This document shows positions 21,335 through 30,958 of a DNA stretch of 64,000 nt, in pieces; the stretch's first letter is position 1; each line of letters starts with the position of its first letter. The notes under the pieces were generated by a model, which had not been told where the DNA came from, ran no database searches, and saw nothing but the letters and a program-made list of their open reading frames with translations. Origin of the DNA: Bordetella holmesii ATCC 51541 (GTDB taxonomy: Bacteria > Pseudomonadota > Gammaproteobacteria > Burkholderiales > Burkholderiaceae_B); NCBI GenBank assembly GCA_000612485.1, contig CP007494.1, positions 1 through 64,000 of the forward strand, written 5' to 3'. A program made the position numbers and the translations under genes.

Positions 21335-22267
21335 TCAATATCCCCGCTCGCGCGATACCAGGCCCGATAAGGGCTCGCCTCGGATGAAAGCCTGGATCTT
21401 GGCCGCTACCTGAGCAAGAGTTTCACGCCGCAGACTCATCGCGGCCACGTGCGGCGTCACGGTCACACGCGGATGGGTCCAGAAGGGATGCCCCAGCGGC
21501 AACGGTTCGGTGCGAAAGACATCCAGCGTCGCGCCGGCCACCTGTCCGCTGTCGAGCAAGGCGAGCAAATCCTCTTCGACCAGATGCGCACCGCGACCCA
21601 TATTGATGAGATAGGCGCCAGGCATCAGCTTGGACAGGGTTTCGCGGCACAGCAGATCGTGCGTGTCGTCGGTCAAGGGCAACGTATTGATCAGTACCCG
21701 TGTGCGGCCCAGGAACGCATCCAATGCATCTCGGCCGCCAAAGGCCTGAATGCCGTCGGGGCACTTGCCGCTACGCGACCAGCCCGCCACCGGATAGTCG
21801 AGAGCGGCCAGGCTGCTGGCCACCCGCGCGCCCATCACCCCCATGCCAAGCACGCCGACCGGCCACAGGCTGCGATCCAGTTCCGGCAATGGTTGCCAAC
21901 GTCCTTCGCGCTGCAGCGCCTCGTACTGATCGAACTGCCGGCTGGCGCGCACCAGCGCATGCGCGGCGTACTCGGCCATCTGCACCGCCATGCCGGCATC
22001 CTCGAGTCGCACGATCGGCAGTTCGGCCGGCAACGTCGGTAAGCGAAACAACGCATCCACGCCTGCACCAAGATTGAACACGACGCGCAGTTTGCGCTCA
22101 CGCTCGAACAACCCGGCAGGCGGGCCCCAGACCACGGCGATCTCGGCATCCTGCCGTGGCAGGTCTTCCGACCACATCACGACTTCCGCGCCCGGCACCG
22201 CACGAGCCAGCGGCTAAATCCATTCGGACGGTTCGATTTCGTGGCTGGTTGAGAAAATGATTTTCAC
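21335..22267 (-). pseudogene. ghrA: Glyoxylate/hydroxypyruvate reductase A, nonsense mutation
   Basis: An NAD(P)H-dependent D-2-hydroxyacid dehydrogenase of the GhrA type that reduces glyoxylate or hydroxypyruvate. The N-terminus is readable from GTG 22267 as VKIIFSTSHEIEPSEWI, then TAG (22216-22214, codon 18), then PLARAVPGAEVVMW in the same frame. The nucleotide-binding loop (LGMGVMGARVAS) and the rest to the stop at 21335 are intact. Starting downstream would remove the first beta strand, so loss of function is likely but a shorter product cannot be excluded. Confidence 0.82.
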
Positions 22268-22379
22268 GGTGGACTCTACGCGCTGCGAGGCGTGGGATTG
22301 TTGGATAATGACTCGATCATATAACAGGCCAAAAGCCACGTTACAGACCGTCTACGGCGGCCTCATCCGGAAATCTCCC

Positions 22380-23753
22380 ATGTCCAATCTCAGCCAGGCC
22401 CAGCAGCAGGATGTCCAGTATCAACTGCACTCCTACACCAATGCGATCAAGCATGCCCAGGTGGGGCCGCGCATCATCACGCGCGGCGAAGGTATCTATG
22501 TGTATGACGACAAAGGCAATCGCTATCTCGAAGGCATGGCGGGCCTGTGGAGCGTGGCCGTGGGTTTTGGCGAGCCGCGTCTGGTCGATGCCGCAACGCG
22601 CCAGTTGCAGGAGTTGCCCTACTACCACACGTTCACGCACAAATCGCACCCAAGCGTGATCGAGCTCTCCGAGCGCCTCATCGGTTATACCGAGGGCCGA
22701 ATGGCGCAGGCCTTTTTCACCAACTCCGGCTCCGAGGCCAACGACACCGTCGTCAAACTGGTCTGGTACTACAACAACGCACTGGGCCGCACCGACAAAA
22801 AGAAAATCATCGCCCGCCAGCGTGGCTACCATGGCGTGACGGTGGCCTCAGCCAGCATGACCGGCCTGCCCGGCAATCACAAAGGCTTTGATCTGCCGTT
22901 GCCGCAGATACTGCATACGGCGTGCCCGCACTATTACCGGCAGGCCCTGCCAGGCGAAAGCGAAGAGGATTTCGCCACGCGCATGGCCGACGAACTCGAG
23001 GCTCTCATCCTGCGCGAAGGGCCCGACACCGTGGCCGCCTTTATCGGCGAACCCGTCATGGGCGCGGGAGGCGTGATCGTTCCACCCCAGACTTATTGGC
23101 AAAAAATCCAGGCGGTTTGCCGCAAGTACGACATCCTGGTGATTGCCGATGAGGTCATCACCGGATTTGGCCGTTTGGGCAAACGGTTCGGTAGCGAAAT
23201 CTTCGACATCGAACCCGACCTGATGGTCCTGTCCAAACAGATCACCTCCTCCTATCAGCCCTTGGGTGCGGTGCTGCTTAACGCCAAGGTCTCCGATGCG
23301 ATTCGGAACTACAGCGGCCGCCTCGGCACCTTTGGCCACGGTTATACGGCAAGTGGCCACCCTGTGGCGACGGCGGTCGCCCTGGAGAACCTGCGGATCA
23401 TCGATGAGCGCGGCCTCATCGCCCACGCCGCCGAAATGGGCGATATCCTGCGCCAGGAACTCAACGCGCTGGCCGATCATCCTTTGGTCGGTGAAATCCG
23501 CAGCGCGGGCCTGATTGCTGGCGTTGAGCTCGTGGCCGACAAAGCTGCCCGCACCCCCTTTGATCCATTGGGCAGCGCCGGAGGCTATGCCTATGAGCGT
23601 GCCCACGACCATGGACTCATCGTGCGCGGTATTCAAGACACCGTCGCCTTCTGCCCCCCGCTCATCATTACCGCAGCCCAAGTGCGCGACATGGTGGCCC
23701 GATTCGCGCGCGTGCTCGACGATACGGCCGCCCATCTGGGCCATCAACGGTAG
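22380..23753 (+). CDS. Class III (omega) aminotransferase, PLP-dependent
   Basis: A cytosolic aminotransferase of 457 aa that moves an amino group from an amine or omega-amino acid to a keto acid such as pyruvate. The PLP signature is clear: TNSGSEANDTVVKLV (phosphate loop), GYHGVT, IADEVITGFGRLG (Asp for the ring nitrogen), then Lys in LSKQITSSYQPLGAV and FGHGYTASGHP. The ATG at 22380 begins MSNLSQAQQQDVQYQ, the usual family start. The natural substrate, for example putrescine, beta-alanine or taurine, cannot be fixed from sequence. It converges on a small lipoprotein remnant. Confidence 0.9.
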   Translation: MSNLSQAQQQDVQYQLHSYTNAIKHAQVGPRIITRGEGIYVYDDKGNRYLEGMAGLWSVAVGFGEPRLVDAATRQLQELPYYHTFTHKSHPSVIELSERLIGYTEGRMAQAFFTNSGSEANDTVVKLVWYYNNALGRTDKKKIIARQRGYHGVTVASASMTGLPGNHKGFDLPLPQILHTACPHYYRQALPGESEEDFATRMADELEALILREGPDTVAAFIGEPVMGAGGVIVPPQTYWQKIQAVCRKYDILVIADEVITGFGRLGKRFGSEIFDIEPDLMVLSKQITSSYQPLGAVLLNAKVSDAIRNYSGRLGTFGHGYTASGHPVATAVALENLRIIDERGLIAHAAEMGDILRQELNALADHPLVGEIRSAGLIAGVELVADKAARTPFDPLGSAGGYAYERAHDHGLIVRGIQDTVAFCPPLIITAAQVRDMVARFARVLDDTAAHLGHQR

Positions 23754-23897
23754 TACGGGGCCGGATAGGCCGGCGCGTAGTACTGGGGCGGGCCGTAGCG
23801 ATAGGGCCCGGGCCATGCCCGTGGCCGGGGGGACCACGATGCATCCGCCCAGAATGCCCAACAGTGCCGCGGCGGCAGCGCGCGTCATCATCCTCAT
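23744..23897 (-). pseudogene. Small lipoprotein, frameshifted
   Basis: The start reads MRMMTRAAAAALLGILGGC, a good lipoprotein signal with LGGC as lipobox, followed by IVVPP. The expected Gly/Pro/Tyr-rich tail appears in two other frames: GHGHGPGP, then YRYGPPQYYAPAYPAPYYR and a stop at 23744. Adding one C to each of two C runs (six and three C on the coding strand, near 23834 and 23807) gives one continuous short protein. The Shine-Dalgarno GGAGG lies within a long hairpin (23895-23937). The end overlaps the convergent aminotransferase by 10 bp. Confidence 0.6.
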
Positions 23898-23937
23898 GAT
23901 GTCCTCCACTCCGGCACATGCCGGTGAGGACATCATG
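23895..23937 (-). promoter_or_regulatory. Nested hairpin covering the lipoprotein start
   Basis: Twelve-base perfect arms (23895-23906 CATGATGTCCTC and 23926-23937) enclose a second 6-bp stem (CCGGCA/TGCCGG). On the minus strand the outer stem contains the Shine-Dalgarno GGAGG and the start codon of the lipoprotein gene. In RNA this could hide the ribosome site, so translation may be thermally or otherwise regulated. The structure is seen; the role is inferred. Confidence 0.5.
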
Positions 23938-24060
23938 CGCCGCTTGCGCTCACGTGCAAGCAGACCTGAAATGGACCGAAACGCCTGTCTCCCTGCGGTC
24001 ACAGCCTGTCAGGACTCTGGTGAAAATCTCTGACAAACGGAACATCAATTGTCCGGTGCG

Positions 24061-25572
24061 TCAGCGCCTGCGCGAGCCCAAGAGTGATCCAAGCACCCCT
24101 CGCACCAGATCACGGCTGGCCTGCCGCAATGCCGACTTGGCCGCGGTCTGCACCACACCGTCGCGTTTGCCACCGCGCGGGCCGGTCGAGCCAAAGAGGA
24201 CGTCGTTCAGCCCTTTGAGTAGCCCGCCGGTCAGGCTGTCGCCCTGCGTCGCGGCCGGCGGTGGTGCTGCCGAAGGGCTTGCAGGCGCGGTCGCCTGAGC
24301 CCGGGCGTGGAGTTTTTCGTAGGCAGATTCGCGGTCTACGGGCTGCTCGTACTTGGCTGCCAACGGCATGTCCCGGCGCAATGCCGCACGTTCGCTATCG
24401 GAGGCCGGACCAATACGACTGCCCGGCGCCAGTATCCAGGCGCGCTGCGTCGGCGTCGGCCGCCCTTTGGCATCGAGCAACGACACCAGCGCTTCGCCCA
24501 CCCCCAGTTCGGTGATGGCCGCCTCGATGTCCAGGCCGGACTGCGGTCGCATTGTCTGGGCGGCCGTTTTGACGGCCTTCTGATCGCGCGGCGTAAACGC
24601 GCGCAGCGCGTGCTGCACCCGATTACCCAACTGCCCAAGCACGCTGTCAGGAATATCCAGGGGGTTTTGCGTGACGAAATAGATCCCCACTCCCTTGGAT
24701 CGCACCAAACGCACCACCTGCTCGATCTTGTTCAGCAATGCGCCGGGTGCATCACTGAACAACAGGTGCGCTTCATCGAAGAAAAACACCAGCTTGGGCT
24801 GCTCCAGATCGCCGGCTTCAGGCAGCTTTTCATAAAGGTCAGCCAGCAACCAGAGCAGAAACACACCATAGAGCCGCGGAGCCTGCATCAGTTTGTCGGC
24901 AGCCAGGATATTGACCACGCCGTGTCCTCGCGCATCGGTGCGCATCAGGTCAGCCACATCCAGCATGGGTTCGCCGAAGAAATGGTCCGCGCCCTGTGAC
25001 TCCAACTGCAGCAAAGCACGCTGAATCGCCCCCACCGAGGCCGCCGAGACGTTGCCGTAGCGCACCTTGAGTTCGGCGGCACGGTCGGTCACATCCTGCA
25101 ACATGGCGCGCAGATCCTTCATGTCCAGCAGCAGTTGCCCTTCATCGTCAGCCACCTTGAACACCAACGCGAGAACGCCCTCCTGGGTCGGATTTAGCTC
25201 GAGCATGCGAGCCAGCAACAATGGCCCCATGTCTGAAACCGTGGCGCGCACAGGCGTGCCCTGCTCGCCGAAGACATCCCACAGCGCGACCGGGCTGGCA
25301 CCCCAGACGGGCTCGGGCAGACCCAGACTGCTCAGGCGCTCCGTGAGCTTGGACGATGCGGCGCCAGTCTGCGCGATGCCCGTCAGGTCACCCTTGACGT
25401 CGGCCAGAAAAACCGGCGTACCGATGCGCGAGAATGACTCTGCCAAGAGTTGCAGCGTGACCGTCTTACCCGTCCCCGTGGCGCCGGTGATGCAACCATG
25501 CCGGTTGGCCAGGGCTGGCAGCAAGGCAAGTTCGGTCTTGGCATTCTTGGCAATGACGATAGGATCAGGCAT
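24061..25572 (-). CDS. HerA-like ATPase (YjgR/DUF853 family)
   Basis: A cytosolic FtsK/HerA-type P-loop ATPase of 503 aa, family DUF853, whose cellular job is not established. Walker A is GATGTGKT (residues ~30-37); Walker B is [12 protein letters not shown] (~265-276); an arginine-rich, low-complexity tail follows residue ~420 (rich in Ala and Pro, ending LLGSRRR). The start [19 protein letters not shown] is typical. The gene is alone on its strand and divergent from yebC. Confidence 0.88.
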   Translation of the reverse strand: MPDPIVIAKNAKTELALLPALANRHGCITGATGTGKTVTLQLLAESFSRIGTPVFLADVKGDLTGIAQTGAASSKLTERLSSLGLPEPVWGASPVALWDVFGEQGTPVRATVSDMGPLLLARMLELNPTQEGVLALVFKVADDEGQLLLDMKDLRAMLQDVTDRAAELKVRYGNVSAASVGAIQRALLQLESQGADHFFGEPMLDVADLMRTDARGHGVVNILAADKLMQAPRLYGVFLLWLLADLYEKLPEAGDLEQPKLVFFFDEAHLLFSDAPGALLNKIEQVVRLVRSKGVGIYFVTQNPLDIPDSVLGQLGNRVQHALRAFTPRDQKAVKTAAQTMRPQSGLDIEAAITELGVGEALVSLLDAKGRPTPTQRAWILAPGSRIGPASDSERAALRRDMPLAAKYEQPVDRESAYEKLHARAQATAPASPSAAPPPAATQGDSLTGGLLKGLNDVLFGSTGPRGGKRDGVVQTAAKSALRQASRDLVRGVLGSLLGSRRR

Positions 25573-25724
25573 GGCGGTACTCCGGATTTCCCTGAAAGAG
25601 GGTCAAGTTTAGGGCCTGGGCGGCCTGTGTGGACGTGGCGGCAGAGACACATAAGCGTAACGCTGCGGCGGGCCAGTCCCGGGCACGGTAAAATACCCGT
25701 TTGCAGATCTTTCATCGGGAAGCC

Positions 25725-26456
25725 ATGGCCGGACATAGTAAATGGGCCAATATCCAGCACCGCAAGGGCCGCCAAGACGCCAAGCGGGGTAAGCTCTGGA
25801 CCAAAATCATTCGTGAGATCACCGTCGCGGCACGAGCCGGCGGCGCGGATCCCGACAGCAATCCGCGTCTGCGGCTGGCCTGGGACAAGGCTACCGACGC
25901 CAATATGCCCAAGGACAACATCCAGCGTGCCATCCAGCGCGGTGCAGGCGGCGCTGACGGCGCCGACTACGAAGAAGTCCGCTACGAGGGGTATGGCGTC
26001 GGCGGCGCAGCCGTCATCGTCGACTGCATGACTGACAACCGCACCCGCACGGTAGCCGAAGTCCGTCATGCTTTCACCAAGAACGGCGGCAACCTGGGCC
26101 AGGAAGGCTCGGTGGCCTTCATGTTCAAGCACTGCGGCCAGTTCCTGTTCGCCCCGGGCAGCTCCGAAGACAAGGTCATGGAAGTGGCCCTGGAAGCCGG
26201 TGCCGAGGATGTCCTGACCGACGAAGAAGGCGGCATCGAAGTCGTTTGCGCGCCCGCGGATTATGCCGCCCTGCGCCAGGCCTTCGACACTGCCGGCCTG
26301 AAGGCCGAAGTCGACGGCATCATCATGAAGGCGTTGAACGAAACCGAATTGACGGGTGACGACGCTATCAAGATGCAAAAGCTGCTCGACGTTCTCGAAG
26401 GTTTGGACGACGTCCAAGAGGTTTACACCAACGTCGTGTTCGACGAAGCGCAGTAG
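25725..26456 (+). CDS. yebC: YebC/TACO1-family protein
   Basis: A 243-aa member of the YebC family. Members have been described as DNA-binding regulators (PmpR) and as factors that ease translation through difficult codons. The start [15 protein letters not shown] is the family signature; the acidic C-terminal domain is intact. It heads a run of housekeeping genes (purD, hemF, nadD, rsfS, rlmH, maf) in a familiar betaproteobacterial order. The 106 bp before purD contain a GC hairpin (CCCGTC/GACGGG). Confidence 0.93.
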   Translation: MAGHSKWANIQHRKGRQDAKRGKLWTKIIREITVAARAGGADPDSNPRLRLAWDKATDANMPKDNIQRAIQRGAGGADGADYEEVRYEGYGVGGAAVIVDCMTDNRTRTVAEVRHAFTKNGGNLGQEGSVAFMFKHCGQFLFAPGSSEDKVMEVALEAGAEDVLTDEEGGIEVVCAPADYAALRQAFDTAGLKAEVDGIIMKALNETELTGDDAIKMQKLLDVLEGLDDVQEVYTNVVFDEAQ

Positions 26457-26562
26457 TGACACCGCCCGTCACGGCACCCGCCGGGACGGGCGTCTATTCC
26501 GACGGGACCGACTGGCTCCCGCGCCCTCGCCGGGCGGCAACACCTTTCAGATTCTCCGCAAC

Positions 26563-27863
26563 ATGAAACTCCTGGTAATCGGCTCGGGCGGCCGCGAACA
26601 TGCCCTTGCATGGCGTCTGGCCCGCTCGCCACGCGTGCATAGGGTCTATGTGGCGCCGGGTAACGGCGGCACGCAGACGGGCGACCAGCTGGAAAACATC
26701 GCGCTTACCCAGCCCGAAGAACTTGCTGATTTCGTGCAGCGAGAGGGCGTCTCGCTGACCGTCGTCGGCCCCGAAGCCCCCTGGCTGCCGGCGTGGTGGA
26801 CGTATTCCGTGCGCGCGGCCTGAAGATCTTCGGCCCGACCAAGGCGGCAGCCCAACTGGAGAGCTCCAAGGATTTCGCCAAGGCGTTCATGGTGCGCCAC
26901 AACATCCCCACGGCACGCTACCAGACCTTTACCGACCCGGTGCAGGCCCATGCCTATATCGACCAGGAAGGCGCGCCAATCGTCATCAAGGCCGATGGTC
27001 TGGCCGCGGGCAAAGGTGTCGTCGTTGCCGCCAGCCTCGAAGAGGCGCACGCCGCCATTGACGCCATGCTGGGCGATGGCTCGCTGGGCAATGCCGGCGC
27101 ACGCGTAGTGATCGAAGAGTGCCTGGTCGGTGAAGAAGCCAGCTTCATTGTCATGGTCGACGGCCGCAACGTCCTGGCGCTGGCGACCAGCCAGGATCAC
27201 AAGCGCCTGCAAGACGGCGACCAAGGCCCCAATACCGGCGGCATGGGCGCCTACTCGCCAGCGCCCATCGTCACGCCCGAACTGCATCATCGCATCATGC
27301 GCGAAATCATCCTGCCCACCGTGCAGGGCATGGCGCGCGACGGCATCCCGTATACGGGTTTTCTGTATGCCGGCCTGATGATCGCCCCCGGTGATGATCC
27401 AGACCGCTCGATCAAGACGCTGGAGTTCAACTGCCGCATGGGCGACCCGGAAACCCAGCCGATCATGATGCGCGTCAAGAGCGATCTGCTCGAAGCGCTC
27501 GAGCATGCGGTCGACGGCACCCTGGATCAAGCCGACATCATCTGGGATCGCCGCACCGCGCTAGGCGTGGTTCTGGCTTCGCACAATTACCCCGGCACGC
27601 CGCGCACCGGCGACGTGATCAACGGTTTGCCTGCCGAGACGGACGATTGCATGGTTTTTCACGCCGCCACCGAACGCGATGGCGATCAGATCAAGACCAC
27701 CGGTGGGCGTGTGCTGTGCGTCACCGCGCTGGGTGACTCGGTGCGCATCGCGCGCGAGCGTGCCTACGAGGCGGTCAACGCCATCCATTTCGATGGCCGG
27801 CAATACCGCAGCGACATTGGTTGGCGTGCCCTGAAACCCTCCCAGCAAAAATCCAAAGCCTGA
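26563..27863 (+). pseudogene. purD: Phosphoribosylamine-glycine ligase, frameshifted
   Basis: PurD makes glycinamide ribonucleotide in step two of purine synthesis. The first part (MKLLVIGSGGREHALAWRL ... VVGPEAP) leaves frame at the five-C run 26777-26781; the rest (VVDVFRARGLKIFGPTKAAA ... ) continues one frame away to 27863. One added C gives the expected LAAGVVDVF junction and a normal ~433-aa enzyme with intact ATP-grasp motifs (VIKADGLAAGKGV, EFNCRMGDPETQ). If real, the strain would need external purines; a base-call error is at least as likely. Confidence 0.88.
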
Positions 27864-27870
27864 TGTCTGC

Positions 27871-28778
27871 ATGAGCGTCGACATATCCGCTGTCAAGCAC
27901 TACCTGCTCGATCTGCAAAGCCGTATCGTCTCGGCGCTGGAGGCCGCTGGCGGCGAAGCTCTGCGTAGCGATAACTGGCAACGTCCCGAAGGCGGCGGCG
28001 GTCTGTCGCGCCTGATCGAAGGCGGTCGGTTGCTCGAGCGCGGGGCGGTCCTATTTAGCCATGTCACCGGCTCGCGCCTGCCCCCCTCGGCCAGTGCGCA
28101 TCGCCCTGAACTGGCTGGCCGCTCCTGGGAGGCCATGGGCGTATCGATGGTTTTGCATCCACGTAATCCCTACGTGCCCACCACGCACATGAACGTACGC
28201 ATGTTCGTGGCCAAAGCCAGGCCCGACCACGACGAACAGGATGTCTTCTGGTTTGGCGGGGGCTGGATCTGACGCCTTACTATGCTTTCGAAGAAGATGC
28301 GCGTCATTTCCATGCTGCATGCCGTGATGCCCTCGCCCCGCATGGTCCGCACTACTACCCCCACTACAAGCGTTGGTGCGATGAGTACTTCTACCTCAAG
28401 CACCGTCAGGAAACCCGCGGCGTGGGTGGCATTTTCTTCGATGACCTGAACGATCCCGGCTTCGAGGCCAGCTTTGCGCTGACCCGTTCGGTCGGCGACA
28501 GTTTTCTCGGCGCCTATCTGCCCATCGTCGAACGTCGCCAGGCCCTGGCCTATGGCCAGCGTGAGCGCGATTTCCAGGCGTACCGGCGTGGCCGGTATGT
28601 CGAGTTCAACCTGGTCTTTGACCGGGGTACCTTGTTTGGCTTGCAGTCGGGCGGGCGCACCGAATCCATTCTGCTATCCATGCCACCGCAGGCGCAGTGG
28701 CGCTACGATTGGCAGCCCGAGCCCGGCACCCCCGAGGCCGAGTTGGCCGCCTTTCTCACGCCCCGGGATTGGGTGTGA
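27871..28778 (+). pseudogene. hemF: Oxygen-dependent coproporphyrinogen III oxidase, frameshifted
   Basis: HemF converts coproporphyrinogen III to protoporphyrinogen IX in aerobic haem synthesis. The N-terminal half reads to QDVFWFGGG and then goes out of frame at the five-G run 28258-28262. The C-terminal half ([20 protein letters not shown] ... [20 protein letters not shown]) is one frame away. One added G restores [11 protein letters not shown], the family motif, and a ~302-aa protein. It overlaps nadD by 4 bp. Other haem routes are not visible in the window. Confidence 0.88.
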
Positions 28779-29367
28779 AGCAAATCGGTCTTCTGGGGGG
28801 AAGCTTTGACCCCATCCATCTGGCACATCTGGCCTTGGCGCAGAGCGCGATGGCTCACCTGGGCCTGCACGAAGTGCAGTTCATCCCCGCTGCCAACCCC
28901 TGGCAACGCGCCCCCTGCTGGCCAGCCCCGCTGACCGCCTAGCCATGATCAAGGCCGCCATTGCCGGGCAGCCCGGTCTGGCAGTCAACTCGACCGAAAT
29001 CGATCGCGGCGGTGCGACCTATACGGTCGATACCGTGCGCGCGCTGCCCGCTGCCGCGACATTCACCTGGATCCTGGGTGCCGACCAACTGGCAAATTTC
29101 TGCACCTGGCGCGACTGGCAGGAAATCGTGCGCCGCGTGGACCTGGCGGTGGCAACCCGTCCGGGCACACCGCTGCAAGCGCCCGATGCGCTGGCTGTCT
29201 TGCTTGCGCAGCAGGGCAAATCCTTGCGCGAACTACCCTTTACCCCCATGGCGATATCGGCCTCCGACATCCGCCAACGCCTGGCCAGTGGCCAATCCAC
29301 CGCGGGCCTGCTACCAGCGGCCGTTTCGCGCTACATCGCCGAGCACGGTCTCTACCTTGCCGCCTGA
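28775..29367 (+). pseudogene. nadD: Nicotinate-nucleotide adenylyltransferase, frameshifted
   Basis: NadD adenylates nicotinate mononucleotide on the way to NAD and is essential in nearly all bacteria. GTG 28775 starts [19 protein letters not shown], with the GxFxPxHxxH nucleotide motif. The frame breaks at the five-C run 28911-28915. The rest (MIKAAIAGQPGLAVNSTEID ... ISASDIRQRLASG, the C-terminal ISxTxxR-like motif) continues one frame over. One added C gives [15 protein letters not shown]. Because the gene is essential, a consensus error is the leading explanation. Confidence 0.87.
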
Positions 29368-29410
29368 GCGGCGATCTTTCTTTTTACTCTCGCGGGTTAT
29401 TATTTCAGCC

Positions 29411-29824
29411 ATGGATATTCAAAAACTACAACGCGCCGTCATCGACGCCCTGGAAGACGTCAAGGCCCAGGACATCAAGGTCTTTAACACGACCCACCTG
29501 ACCAGCCTGTTTGACCGTGTCGTCATTGCCAGTGCGACCTCCAACCGCCAAACCCGCGCGCTGGCCTCCAGCGCCGCCGATCGTGGCCGCGCGCTGGGCC
29601 TGACGGGCATCACCGTCGAGGGCGAAGACACCGGCGAATGGGTCGTTGTCGACTTGGGCGATATTGTCGTGCATCTGATGCAGCCGGCCATCCGTCAGTA
29701 CTACAACCTCGAAGAGATCTGGGGCGGCAAACCCGTGCGACTCAAACTGTTGCCCGAGTCCACTCGCGCCGCGCCGATGGCGGGCAGCTACGACGCGGTC
29801 AGCGACGACGAAGATCCGGCATGA
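29411..29824 (+). CDS. rsfS: Ribosomal silencing factor RsfS
   Basis: A 137-aa cytosolic protein that binds L14 on the 50S subunit and blocks subunit joining in poor nutrient conditions. The family core is visible: [20 protein letters not shown] and [20 protein letters not shown]. It lies between nadD and rlmH in the conserved order, overlapping rlmH by 4 bp (ATGA). The ATG at 29411 is the family start ([10 protein letters not shown]). Confidence 0.93.
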   Translation: MDIQKLQRAVIDALEDVKAQDIKVFNTTHLTSLFDRVVIASATSNRQTRALASSAADRGRALGLTGITVEGEDTGEWVVVDLGDIVVHLMQPAIRQYYNLEEIWGGKPVRLKLLPESTRAAPMAGSYDAVSDDEDPA

Positions 29825-30291
29825 AATTGATAGTCGCTGTGGTCGGGACCCGGATGCCGGATTGGGTCCAGACCGCCTGGGACGACTATGCCAAGCGGTT
29901 GCCGGCCGATTGCGCGCTGGAACTGCGTGAAATCAAGCCCGAGCCGCGCACCAGCGGTAAAACCCCGGCACAGATGATGGCCGCCGAAGCGCGACGCATC
30001 GAAGCAGCGCTACCAGCAGGCAGCCTGCGTATCGCTCTGGACGAGCGTGGGCGGGATCTCGCCACGATAGCGCTGTCGCAGCAATTGGAAAAATGGCGCG
30101 GTGGCGGGCGCGATGTGGCATTTCTGGTTGGCGGCCCAGATGGACTGGATGCCAGCCTCAAGGCTTCGTGCGATGGGCTCATTCGCCTATCGTCGCTCAC
30201 CTTACCCCACCCCATGGTACGGGTGCTCCTGGCCGAGCAGCTCTACCGTGCCTGGGCCATCATGACCAACCACCCCTATCACCGCGCCTGA
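29821..30291 (+). CDS. rlmH: 23S rRNA pseudouridine-1915 N3-methyltransferase
   Basis: A small SPOUT methyltransferase of 156 aa that methylates pseudouridine 1915 in helix 69 of 23S rRNA. The knot region is clear: [22 protein letters not shown] and the C-terminal [18 protein letters not shown]. It is translationally coupled to rsfS and is followed 6 bp later by maf. Confidence 0.95.
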   Translation: MKLIVAVVGTRMPDWVQTAWDDYAKRLPADCALELREIKPEPRTSGKTPAQMMAAEARRIEAALPAGSLRIALDERGRDLATIALSQQLEKWRGGGRDVAFLVGGPDGLDASLKASCDGLIRLSSLTLPHPMVRVLLAEQLYRAWAIMTNHPYHRA

Positions 30292-30297
30292 CCGTCC

Positions 30298-30903
30298 ATG
30301 GACCGCCCTGCCCGTCTTTATCTCGCCTCTGCCAGCCCACGCCGCCGCGAGTTGCTGACTCAAATCGGTCTCGAACACATCGTCCTTCAAGTACCCGCCC
30401 CGGCTGGCGAGGATGAGCCTCAACATCCGGGAGAAACTCCGGCCGATTATGTGCGCCGTACGGCGCGCGAGAAAGCCGAACGCGGCCTCGCATGGATGGA
30501 GCATCAAGGTCTTCCCGTGCTCCCCTTGCTGGCGGCGGATACAACCGTCATGCTCGACGGCCAGGTTTTGGGCAAGCCCGCAGACCGAGCCGATGCTCTG
30601 CGCATGCTGGCATGTCTATCGGGGACAACGCACGAAGTCCACACAGCCGTAGTTCTGGCCCACGGTCAGACCTTGCATCAAGCGGTATCTATCACCGAGG
30701 TCAGCATGCGGCCGCTTTCCCGCGCCGAATGCGAACGCTACTGCGATAGCGGCGAGCCTTTCGGCAAAGCAGGGTCGTACGGGATTCAGGGCTTAGCCGG
30801 CAGTTTCATCCGCCATATCAGCGGCAGCTACAGTGGTGTCATGGGGCTGCCGCTCTTTGAAACGTCCGAGCTTTTGGGCCATGCCGGCATCGCCTTGCCC
30901 TGA
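30298..30903 (+). CDS. maf: Maf-family nucleotide pyrophosphatase
   Basis: A house-cleaning pyrophosphatase of 201 aa acting on dTTP/UTP or modified nucleotides. The N-terminal signature is LYLASASPRRRELLTQIGL; the core ADTTVMLDGQVLGKP and the late segment FGKAGSYGIQGLAGSFI are intact. It ends the yebC-to-maf run. In related genomes rng follows next; here the next genes are the dct system on the opposite strand. Confidence 0.93.
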   Translation: MDRPARLYLASASPRRRELLTQIGLEHIVLQVPAPAGEDEPQHPGETPADYVRRTAREKAERGLAWMEHQGLPVLPLLAADTTVMLDGQVLGKPADRADALRMLACLSGTTHEVHTAVVLAHGQTLHQAVSITEVSMRPLSRAECERYCDSGEPFGKAGSYGIQGLAGSFIRHISGSYSGVMGLPLFETSELLGHAGIALP

Positions 30904-30932
30904 AAAAAAAACACCGGGGCTTGCCCCCGGTG
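30903..30932 (-). terminator. Terminator of dctA
   Basis: On the minus strand CACCGGGG (30925-30932) pairs with CCCCGGTG (30912-30919), followed by nine T residues. It would end dctA transcripts 27 bp after the dctA stop. On the plus strand the hairpin follows maf but has only a weak pyrimidine tail. Confidence 0.8.
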
Positions 30933-30958
30933 CCTGTCTTCTTCTGGCCGCTGTAGCC

